DNA of 64,000 bases from the NCBI GenBank assembly GCA_036971475.1, contig JBAIZL010000002.1, forward strand, positions 173,931,024-173,995,023, given 5' to 3'. The notes beneath the pieces are model-generated. The model was not told the DNA's origin. It saw only the letters and a program-made list of their open reading frames with translations, and did no database searches. The number at the start of each line of letters is the position of its first letter. Positions within the stretch are counted from its first letter, which is position 1. Made by a program: the position numbers and the translations under genes. This stretch comes from Prosapia bicincta. Lineage: Eukaryota > Arthropoda > Insecta > Hemiptera > Cercopidae. Shown piece by piece: positions 1 to 10,400 of this stretch.

Positions 1-150
1 AATATTATTATTTTCCAATTATTTTCCTAAAGATGCTGGTACTATTTTATCTGCGAAAAGCTCTGAATAAATATATTCATTAAAAGTATTCTTGTTTTTG
101 AAATATTTTTAATTTATTAACTATATTACAAGAAAACATATCACCGTATT

Positions 151-151
<1 letters not shown>
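1..151 (+). repeat. Dispersed hairpin-family repeat, copy A
   Basis: This stretch is nearly identical to 36430-36570: the same order of words (ATGCTGGTACTATTTTATC, then GCGAAAAGC, then GAATAAATATATTCATTAAAAG, then a T/A-rich tail ending in ACAAGAAAACATATCACC) is followed in both places by a (TA)n tract. The core at about 25-70 can fold as a short stem (GCTG/CTGC, one mismatch) directly followed by CGAAA. It is non-coding. The left end may lie outside the window. I regard it as one member of a dispersed non-autonomous repeat family with further copies near 36.4 and 49.4-49.9 kb. Confidence 0.7.

Positions 152-208
<57 letters not shown>
152..208. repeat. (TA)n microsatellite
   Basis: An almost pure AT dinucleotide run directly after the dispersed repeat copy. 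Confidence 0.95.
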
Positions 209-210
<2 letters not shown>

Positions 211-219
211 TTATTTAAA

Positions 220-1682
220 ATATCAAAGTATATTTTATTTTTTCATCACAATTACCAATCTATACAAACTTCTATTTTCTCCTAAAATAACTATTTGTTG
301 CCAAAAGCAATAATTTATTTTTACTTTAATCAATATTGATTTTAAAGTTTCTTGTATTCTTGTAAAGTTGTCAGCCTAGATGTCTCTTGATTAAATAAAA
401 TGGACCTTCACATCACTTGAGAATTAAGAAAATAGAATTAAAACAATATTGTTTTTCTATAACCATAAATAATAATAGTAATATCTACTTTGAGTGTCAT
501 ATAATTCCTCACTATATACTTTGTTATTAAACAATTATTTATTTATTTACCATTTTCTGTTGTACCATTTTTGTTGTACTCTTTATGTTAATTATAGTAT
601 AATATCATCTCAACACCACCGAAAATTAGGAAAATTGTGAATTTGAAAACGTTTTTAAGAATATAATTTTTATTTTGTGAAACAATCTAATAAAGCTTTT
701 ATTATTTTTAAAAAAAAATCGGCAAAAATATGACATTTCACTTGCTTTTAAACTCCTTCACAGGATATTGATCTGCGATCTCATCGTGGATCTCCTTTGG
801 ACCGCTGCTATCCTGGCTGGAAGAAGTCTCTCTTTCGAAAACTATGTTTTGACCATGGAACTCCTCTTTGGCAGTGTTTGGTGAACTATTCATAATCTCG
901 ATGCGAACTGTGCCTTTACTAGGACTATACTTGGTGAGTTATAAAATACAAAATGGAAGCAGTACTGGTAATTCCGAAGGAAGAAAATCGATGGAAAATT
1001 TAACTGAAAACGTCCTTCATGATATTCTCGGCCAGCTAAACCTATTCGCTTAAATCTATGAACCTTCCCTTGCATGTTAAACGTTTCTTACACGTTTGAT
1101 GAAAGAGTCTCCCGACGTAACACTCAGAATTATTTATTAAGAGAAGCCTCAATGTGTACACAGCACGGGGTTTTATAGGTTCCTAAGGAGGGCAGCAACA
1201 TTTTTATTTTGACGACCAATTACATTATGTATAAGCTTTTTCGCCTTACCTCATAGGTTGTTTGTGGAAACTAATTATGAATCGAACTTCTCATTCCTAT
1301 ATATCGTATAATTTTGTCATAGGATGGAATCTCATCTGAATTAACGTTTTATTTATAATATTAAATTAATGTTTTAGAAAAACTATTATATGGTTTAGAA
1401 ATTGTTATATGACTTCCAGTTCATCCTCTTTAAAATGGAATGTCGTTCGACCTTTTACGACGACTCTGAGTTTTGTCTTGCTATGTACCCTCACTCTACC
1501 GATGACTCACATTAAATGTACGTAGGTAAAACCTTTTAATCAATTTCGTTGGCTTTCTTTACTATTTCTTATTCAAATATTTTTTTTTTATTTACTGGTT
1601 ATAATATTGTATACTTTTTACTCCAACCTCTTTTTTATTATAGTGTATTATTAAATCCGTCTATCTCATGCCCGTAACCATG
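220..1682. other. AT-rich intergenic DNA
   Basis: No supported gene. The only break in composition is the 764-933 segment, listed separately. The sequence ends at the direct repeat that flanks the large palindrome. Confidence 0.6.
764..933 (+). other. Exon-like segment, unrecognised
   Basis: A GC-richer 170-bp block is preceded by a pyrimidine-rich acceptor-like sequence ending CTTCACAG (to 763) and followed by a donor-like GGTGAGT (GT at 934). One frame is open for 43 codons from 764 and then meets TAA at 893. A second frame is open for a similar length. I do not recognise either translation. It may be a decayed exon, a transposon fragment or chance. Confidence 0.2.
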
Positions 1683-1689
1683 TTATTGT
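1683..1689 (+). repeat. Left direct repeat (target-site duplication) of the palindrome
   Basis: TTATTGT here matches TTATTGT at 13216-13222. If the element is taken as the exact symmetric span 1690-13216 (AG...CT), the duplication is the 6-bp TATTGT. If one terminal base is given to the flank it is 7 bp. Confidence 0.7.
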
Positions 1690-1751
1690 AGTAGGAATGA
1701 GGTCAGTTCAGCGCACCACCCCTAACTCGGCCGCTACGTACCCTAGGACTA

Positions 1752-1907
1752 TAGGGGTAGTTTCGGATGATGCAGAGGGTTGACGCTGACCTTCATCCAA
1801 CCCCTAAGGGTGGTTTTGACCACGTTTAGAGGGGTAGGGGGTAGTTTTTCGAAACAATTTATTTCTAGCCCACTGACCTAAGCTAACCAAAATGCATCTA
1901 ACCTAAC
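1752..1907 (+). repeat. Terminal segment of the left arm, homologous to the inner end of the right arm
   Basis: It shares with 7485-7640, in the same orientation, an ordered set of words: AGGGGTAGTTT/AGGGGTGGTTT, GGATGATGCAG, TGACCTT, CCACGT with TAGAGGGGTA, CCCACT, ACCTAA and CTAACCTAACCTA. Because the arms are mirror images, each arm is bounded by inverted, diverged copies of this segment. Confidence 0.7.
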
Positions 1908-2078
1908 CTAACCCAAGTGTGGGGGGTGACCTTAGCTACGTTCAGGACCATCTCCGGGGGTAGCTCCGGGGGAGGATTGGGGGTGGGGGGTAGTTTTCGA
2001 AAAAATTTTGGAAAAACGTTTCTTGAGCGATAGGGTGAGTCTAGAGTGAATTATCGCTACTGTAGGGGTAGCTTTACC

Positions 2079-2305
2079 TAGGGGTAGTTTTTACAAAAAA
2101 TATGAAATTGCCGAAAATCGATCGGTTGGATCAATAGACAGTACAGGATATGTCTAGAGTCCTTTTGGACCATTGCGGGGGCTGTTTCACCAAGGGGTAG
2201 TTTTTACAAAAATATGAAATTGCCGAAAATCGACCGGTTGGATCAAATGACTGTATATGGTATGGTTAAAGTCTATTATGGACCGTTGTGGGGGCGGGGT
2301 CACCT
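2079..2305 (+). repeat. Two tandem ~113-bp repeats in the left arm
   Basis: GGGGTAGTTTTTACAAAAA...ATGAAATTGCCGAAAATCGA followed by GGTTGGATCAA is present twice, starting near 2081 and 2194. The mirrored pair lies at about 12601-12827. Confidence 0.75.
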
Positions 2306-2339
2306 GTTTTCAGATTGCCAAAAATGATCGGTGACCTAG

Positions 2340-3130
2340 GTAAAAGTCGCTCCCGAACCCGCGCTTGAGGTAACACCGCCTAAGAGCGGGTAAAGCTAAC
2401 ACGGAGCACGGTCTCGGTTAAAGCCAAACCGAGCCCTGCCACCCAGCAGCTATGCCTTAGGTAAAGCTAACACGGAGCTAGCCCTCGGGTAAAGCCATCA
2501 CGAGGCCGACCCTTAGGTAAAGTAACCCCGGAATAGCTCCGGTGGTGGGGGTAACTTTTGGAAAGATTTAACGGTTATCTGATGACGTATCAGCGCTTGA
2601 GCGAGTCTAGGCAAGTAGTAGGCATACCCTAACTAGAGTGTTCTACCCTAAATAAACTGGCTGATGCAGGGCAAGGGGCAAACCCACAGAGTTAACACAC
2701 TATCTTGGAGGTAGACCCACCCAAACCTCAGGCATAGCATCCCTGCATCGGGGATTTAGCCAACCCAAGGCAGGCCCTTAAGTAAAGCCCCCTGAAGAAA
2801 AGGCTTAAGGTAAAGCTACCCAAGAGTCTGGCCAGGATGGTTGCTATATCAATTACAACCTATCGACCAAGACAAACACCTCCACCAAGTCCTAGGTAAA
2901 GCCATCCAGGTGTCAGACCATAGGTAAAGTAACCGAGGAGTCGGGCCTGAGGTAAAGCCAGCCAGGCCCTAGGTAAAGCTACCATTGAGGCAGACCATCG
3001 GTAAAGCTACCATGGAGTCGGGGCCTAGGTAAAGCTACCATGGAGTCAGACCATAGGTAAAGCAAACACGGAGCAAGGACTCAGGTAAAAGCCATCTCGA
3101 AGCCAGCCGATAGGTAAAGTAACCCTGGAT
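2340..3130 (+). repeat. AGGTAAAGC tandem array (left arm)
   Basis: About two dozen degenerate units of roughly 30 bp built on TAGGTAAAGC(T)ACCATGGAGTC-like words. The mirror array, read as GCTTTACCTA, spans about 11776-12566. Non-coding. Confidence 0.75.
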
Positions 3131-3304
3131 TCAGGCATCAAGTGGGGGTGGTTATCAAATGAAATTACCAAAAAATTATCGGTTAGATCAAACGACCAAC
3201 GACCTACATAGAGTTCAAATAGTCAACAAGTTGAATCGACCAATCACAACGCAGGGGCCCGGTAGGCCTACGTAAACGGTCAATGTAAGACGAGAAGGCC
3301 TATA

Positions 3305-3720
3305 TAACGTGTTAAACCAATATATATATGACAGCCCACATAATGTGTTAAACAAATATGCAAGCCTACATACATACTATGCTAGGCCGACATACTATGT
3401 CGGTAAATCACCGGCCAAGGCCTATATGAACCGAGATAGTTTCACCTCATATATCAGGTAGAACCACGGGCAGGCAACCGTATAATGTGGGGAGTACTAT
3501 AAGGTATAGCTAAACCAATATATACGATAGCCCACATAATGTGTTAAACAAATACGCAAGCTTGCATACATACTATGCTAGGCCTACATACATGAATCCC
3601 TAAATGCGTCTACTATGTCGGTAAATCACTGGCCACAGCCTATATGAACTGAGATAGTTTCACCTCATATATCAGGTAGAACCTGGCAATCGTATAATAT
3701 GGGAAGTACTATAAGGTACA
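3305..3720 (+). repeat. ~198-bp tandem duplication in the left arm
   Basis: The block from AAACCAATATAT through ACATAATGTGTTAAACAAATA, TACTATGCTAGGCC, TATGTCGGTAAATCAC and ATATCAGGTAGAACC occurs twice with an offset of about 198 bp. More diverged relatives recur to about 5560. Mirrored at about 11186-11601. Confidence 0.65.
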
Positions 3721-6700
3721 TCTACCAATGCATAACCTATCAGGCCCACGTAAAGGTTTAATATATTTGATGACGCATCCGCGTTCGAGCGACTCTATGC
3801 AGATATTAGGCCCACCCTAACTAGAGGGGCAAAGGGTTATGATTGCCAAACTCAAAATTTCTCTATGCTACAAAATAATAAACAAAGCAATAAAGCCCTG
3901 TCGTTTCAAGGAATACGCTCGACCGTGTGTTAGACATGTACAGACTTGCAGCGATAACGCATTATCTAAAAACCGCAACGACGGCCGGTGACCGCTATAG
4001 CAGGCTTGAAACCCGCACGGCTGTGTCGTTGTGAATCTAGGCGCATGTTTATGATCTGAATACTGTATCAAATTACTATGTAATATCGTCATACCACGGT
4101 ATACATATATATAATCAGAAATCAATGTAAATAATCAAATAGCATCAATGGATATATCCTATAGCTGCAAATGTATCTAGATATAAAAGGTATATATGGA
4201 GAAACACTAATAAAGAGGCCTATCACAAAACGAGAATAAATATATGTTATAAAACGATCCTAAAACGAAGCTAAGCCAACATGCATGCTATCATACATAT
4301 TCGTATATACCGTGTTAAGCCTACATACGTGATAGTCCACATAATGTGTTAAACAAATATGCGTGTAAACCTGCATACATACTATGCTAAGCCGACTTAC
4401 ATGGGCTTACTATGTCGGTAAACCGCCGGCCAAAGCCTATATGATCTAAGCCTGACACACATTTACACCTCGTCTATCAGGTAGAACCTGGCAACCGTAT
4501 AATAAGGGAAGTACTATATGGTATAGCTAACAATGCATAACCTATCACGCCCATCACGGTCAACAAATATTACAATATAATTAAAACGTTACGCAACCTA
4601 TATACATACAGTGCTAACCCCACATTCAGGCATATATACTATGTTAAAACAGCGTGCAATATACTCTAAATAGCCAAATATACGTTGTTAAATTAATATG
4701 CAGGTTAACCTATTTACTTCCCGTTACCCACATATGCCTATATAATATGTTAAGCCTGTATAAGTGATTGCCCTTATAGTGTGTTCAATAAATATGCGTG
4801 TAAACCAAATAAATACTCTGGTAAGCCAACATGCATGCTATCATAGATAGGCGTATATACTATGCTAGGCCTACATATCGCGTTAAACAAACATGTGTAA
4901 GCCACCATACATATTATGCTAAGCCGACAAGGGCCTGAACACATTATATCCACTGCATAGTTTAGCTAAACGGCTATCACACACTATCCTACAGGTACCA
5001 CATAATACCTGATCAATAACACATAGTATCCAATGCATAGCCTGACGAAGGTTTAATATATAGTATCCAGAGGCCTCGCTAACGATTAACACGTTGTATC
5101 CATAAGGCCTACTATGTCGGTAAACCACAGGCACAAGCTTATATGATCAGAGTCCGACACACATTTTCACCCCGTCTATCAGGTAGAACCTCGGGCAGGC
5201 GGCTGTATAATACGGGAAGTACTATATCGTATAGCTAACAATGCATAACCTATCACGCCCATGACGGTCAGCAAATACTACAATATAATTAAATAAAGTC
5301 GCGCAACCTATATACATACAATGCTAACCAATATAGGCATATATACTATGTTAAACCAACATGCAATATAATCTAAACAGCCATATATACGCTGTTAAAC
5401 AAATATGCGCGTAAACCTACATAAATACTATGGTAAGCCAACATGCATGCTATCATACTATGTTAAGCCCAAGTACATAATAGAATACATAATGTGTTAA
5501 ACATATATGTGTGTAAGCCAGCATAGATATTATGCTAAGAAGACATGGACCTACAAAGTATAACACATTATATTCGGTGCATAGTTTAGCTAATGGATAT
5601 CACACACTAACCTACAAGCTGCCCACAAATTACCACATAATACCTGATACATAGCCCGGATAATCATTAACACATAGCGGCCGATGCAAGTCATGACTAG
5701 GGCTAACACAACATATTCAAACCATAGCCTGACTAGGGCTAACACATAGTATCCGATGAGAAGTATGAATACAAAGTAACACATAATATCCGCTGCATAG
5801 CTCGGCTAAAGTTCGTCATATAGCACCCGAAGTATAGCTTGACAAACACATAGCATCTCATGAGCGGCGTGATATAAGGTAACACATAGTATCCGATACA
5901 CAACCTAGGATCGAATATGACGTCATCCTGGTGGAGAACAAGATGGTGGCAATGTTGATACCGTGATGGCCTGTGTAGGCTAGATCAAATAACCAACGTT
6001 TCAACTAAACTACTGTCATACGCGTAGTTTAACCAACCAACATACGTGAAGTTCAAACGAACAGCATTGACACCAAGTCCAAATAGGCTATGGCGGCTAT
6101 GCCCAGATCAACGTATCAGCTAATCAAAATGAAAAACTTACGCTAATCAACCAACATCTACACCGAGGTCAAATGGGTTATGGTTAGCGAAGGCACTGGC
6201 AAAAGCTTTAAGCCTTAGACATAATTATAGCTATCAACGCATACCAAAATAGCTATGCAGAAACCGTCAAGGCCATTAAACATATTGTCCAGGTATGTTC
6301 TCCATCAAACCGAGACTTTAGACACCATCTCTGTAAAACAGCTAACAAATTATACTCCACCACAATAGGTATGTCAAAACTGTTACCGGCTCATAATCTA
6401 AGACAGTGGTTACGTAACGCCCTTTATCAATTTAAGACCTTAAGAGATATCTTCGTAAAGACAGCCACCAATCCATACTATATCACAATAGTTACGTTAG
6501 AGCTACCGCTGCTCACCCCACCATAATAGCTACGTACAGACGGTTAATATTGTATAACCTATCACAAGACTTATGTAAAAACAGCTAGGCATAACCTGTC
6601 ACACAGTAACTGCGCAAAGGCAGCTAACAAGGCCTACCCCATTAAAATAGCTACGAAAAGATAACATCCAATACATACCCTATCATATTAGCTATGTAAA

Positions 6701-7170
6701 GACAATAAATGCGCAACGGCAGCTAACAATGCCTACCCCATTAAAATAGCTACGAAAAGATAACAACCAATACATAACTTATCATAATAGCTATGTAAAG
6801 ACAGCTAAAGATGCATAACCTAACTCAGTAATGATTGCTATTAAATAATGAACCATTACACTAGCCATGTAAAAACAGTTATCGATCCGTGACCAAGATA
6901 ATACTTACGTAAGATCTATATCAGTGCTAAGACAATAGCTCCGTAAGGAAAAAGTACCACTTCATGAACCACGACAACAGCAAGGTGTGGACGGCTACCA
7001 ATACATTACTTATCACAGCTACCAACACATAACTCGGCACACTAGCTAAGTAAATAGCGCTACGATTGAATAGCCTATCACACAGGCTAATTGAGGGTCA
7101 CTAACTAAACCATCACAATATCTCTGTACATGGCAGATGGCGTGATGATCCTCATCTTTATCGCACACCT

Positions 7171-7363
7171 AACAGTAGGTTAGGTTAGAAGCACTCTGGC
7201 TAGCTTAGGTTAGTGGGTTGAAAATAATTTTTTCTAAAAACTACCCCTCTAGACGTGGTTGAACACCCAACAGTAGGTTAGGTTAGAAGCACTCTGGCTA
7301 GCTTAGGTTAGTGGGTTGAAAATAATTTTTTCTAAAAACTACCCCTCTAGACGTGGTTGAACC
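7171..7363 (+). repeat. 98-bp tandem duplication at the inner end of the left arm
   Basis: Two nearly identical units begin AACAGTAGGTTAGGTTAG at 7171 and 7269 and end in CTAGACGTGGTTGA. The mirrored pair is at about 7543-7735. It contains two TTAGG-like words, not a telomere array. Confidence 0.85.
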
Positions 7364-7427
7364 CTCCCCCAAGGCTACGATCAAGGTCACATCGACCGCC
7401 TGCATCATCCAAAACCACCCCTAACTT

Positions 7428-7478
7428 CTACAACCACAGGTCAGTGATGCCCGTGATGGAGATACGACCAACCTTTGA
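7428..7478. other. 51-bp spacer at the palindrome centre
   Basis: This is the only non-palindromic part of the element. It separates ...CCCCTAACTT from AAGTTAGGGG.... It is non-coding with no recognised motif. Confidence 0.85.
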
Positions 7479-10400
7479 AAGTTAGGGGTGGTTTTGGATG
7501 ATGCAGGCGGTCGATGTGACCTTGATCGTAGCCTTGGGGGAGGGTTCAACCACGTCTAGAGGGGTAGTTTTTAGAAAAAATTATTTTCAACCCACTAACC
7601 TAAACTAGCCAGAGTGCTTCTAACCTAACCTACTGTTGGGTGTTCAACCACGTCTAGAGGGGTAGTTTTTAGAAAAAATTATTTTCAACCCACTAACCTA
7701 AGCTAGCCAGAGTGCTTCTAACCTAACCTACTGTTAGGTGTGCGATAAAGATGAGGATCATCACGCCGTCTGCCATGTACAGAGATATTGTGATGGTTTA
7801 GTTAGTGACCCTCAATTAGCCTGTGTGATAGGCTATTCAATCGTAGCGCTATTTACTTAGCTAGTGTGCCGGGTTATGTGTTGGTAGCTGTGATAAGTAA
7901 TGTATTGGTAGCCGTCCACACCTTGCTGTTGTCGTGGTTCATGAAGTGGTACTTTTTCCTTACGGAGCTATTGTCTTAGCACTGATATAGATCTTACGTA
8001 AGTATTATCTTGGTCACGGATCGATAACTGTTTTTACATGGCTAGTGTAATGGTTCATTATTTAATAGCAATCATTACTGAGTTAGGTTATGCATCTTTA
8101 GCTGTCTTTACATAGCTATTATGATAAGTTATGTATTGGTTGTTATCTTTTCGTAGCTATTTTAATGGGGTAGGCATTGTTAGCTGCCTTTGCGCATTTA
8201 TTGTCCTTACATAGCTAATATGATAGGGTATGTATTGGATGTTATCTTTTCGTAGCTATTTTAATGGGGTAGGCCTTGTTAGCTGCCTTTGCGCAGTTAC
8301 TGTGTGACAGGTTATGCCTAGCTGTTTTTACATAAGTCTTGTGATAGGTTATACAATATTAACCGTCTGTACGTAGCTATTATGGTGGGGTGAGCAGCGG
8401 TAGCTCTAACGTAACTATTGTGATATAGTATGGATTGGTGGCTGTCTTTACGAAGATATCTCTTAAGGTCTTAAATTGATAAAGGGCGTTACGTAACCAC
8501 TGTCTTAGATTATGAGCCGGTAACCGTTTTGACATACCTATTGTGGTGGAGTATAATTTGTTAGCTGTTTTACAGAGATGGTGTCTAAAGTCTCGGTTTG
8601 ATGGAGAACATACCTGGACAATATGTGTAATGGCCTTGACGGTTTCTGCATAGCTATTTTGGTATGCGTTGATAGCTATAATTATGTCTAAGGCTTAAAG
8701 CTTTTGCCAGTGCCTTCGCTAACCATAACCCATTTGACCTCGGTGTATATGTTGGTTGATTAGCGAAAGTATTTCATTTTGATTAGCTGATACGTTGATC
8801 TGGGCATAGCCGCCATAGCCTATTTGGACTTGGTGTCAATGCTGTTCGTTTGAACTTCACGTATGTTGGTTGGTTAAACTACGCGTATGACAGTAGTTTA
8901 GTTGAAACGTTGGTTATTTGATCTAGCCTACACAGGCCATCACGGTATCAACATTGCCACCATCTTGTTCTCCACCAGGATGACGTCATATTCGATCCTA
9001 GGTTGTGTATCGGATACTATGTGTTACCTTATATCACGCCGCTCATGAGATGCTATGTGTTTGTCAAGCTATACTTCGGGTGCTATATGACGAACTTTAG
9101 CCGAGCTATGCAGCGGATATTATGTGTTACTTTGTATTCATACTTCTCATCGGATACTATGTGTTAGCCCTAGTCAGGCTATGGTTTGAATATGTTGTGT
9201 TAGCCCTAGTCATGACTTGCATCGGCCGCTATGTGTTAATGAATATCCGGGCTATGTATCAGGTATTATGTGGTAATTTGTGGGCAGCTTGTAGGTTAGT
9301 GTGTGATATCCATTAGCTAAACTATGCACCGAATATAATGTGTTATACTTTGTAGGTCCATGTCTTCTTAGCATAATAACTATGCTGGCTTACACACATA
9401 TATGTTTAACACATTATGTATTCTATTATGTATTTGGGCTTAACATAGTATGATAGCATGCATGTTGGCTTACCATAGTATTTATGTAGGTTTACGCGCA
9501 TATTTGTTTAACAGCGTATATATGGCTGTTTAGATTATATTGCATGTTGGTTTAACATAGTATATATGCCTATATTGGTTAGCATTGTATGTATATAGGT
9601 TGCGCGACTTTTTTTAATTATATTGTAGTATTTGCTGACCGTCATGGGCGTGATAGGTTATGCATTGTTAGCTATACGATATAGTACTTCCCGTATTATA
9701 CAGCCGCCTGCCCGAGGTTCTACCTGATAGACGGGGTGAAAATGTGTGTCGGACTCTGATCATATAAGCTTGTGCCTGTGGTTTACCGACATAGTAGGCC
9801 TTATGGATACAACGTGTTAATCGTTAGCGAGGCCTCTGGATACTATATATTAAACCTTCGTCAGGCTATGCATTGGATAGTATGTGTTATTGATCAGGTA
9901 TTATGTGGTACCTGTAGGATAGTGTGTGATAGCCGTTTAGCTAAACTATGCAGTGGATATAATGTGTTCAGGCCCTTGTCGGCTTAGCATAATATGTATG
10001 GTGGCTTACACATGTTTGTTTAACGCGATATGTAGGCCTAACATAGTATATACGCCTATCTATGATAGCATGCATGTTGGCTTACCAGAGTATTTATTTG
10101 GTTTACACGCATATTTATTGAACACACTATAAGGGCAATCACTTATACAGGCTTAACATATCATATAGGCATATGTGGGTAACGGGATGTAAATAGGTTA
10201 ACCTGCATATTGGTTTAACAACGTATATTTGGCTATTTAGAGTATATTGCACGCTGTTTTAACATAGTATATATGCCTGAATGTTGGGTTAGCACTGTAT
10301 GTATATAGGTTGCGTAACGTTTTAATTATATTGTAATATTTGTTGACCGTGATGGGCGTGATAGGTTATGCATTGTTAGCTATACCATATAGTACTTCCC

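Larger units (their letters stand above)
1690..7427 (+). repeat. Left arm of the giant inverted repeat
   Basis: The 5,738-bp arm is a patchwork of tandem blocks, in order: a GC-richer terminal part with GGGGTAGTTTTT words; an array built on AGGTAAAGC; long repeats with TACTATGCTAGGCC and AATGTGTTAAACAAATATGC; an array with TAACACATAGTATCCGATGC; a section with repeated AATAGCTACGTAAAGACAGCTAAC; and a 98-bp duplication at the inner end. Stop codons are frequent in all frames. The longest open frame, 85 codons on the minus strand at 3868-4125, has a counterpart in the other arm with one amino-acid change and resembles nothing I know. Confidence 0.9.

Noticed and set aside
1890..1915. Telomeric TTAGG repeats in the palindrome ends and centre
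   Set aside because: Only two or three imperfect TTAGG-like words occur per site, embedded in a longer repeated segment. This is not a telomere or an interstitial telomere array.
3868..4125. 85-codon open frame in the left arm, mirrored in the right arm, as a gene
   Set aside because: Its presence in both arms follows from the palindrome. The translation has no recognisable domain, and the few arm differences change amino acids with no sign of coding constraint.
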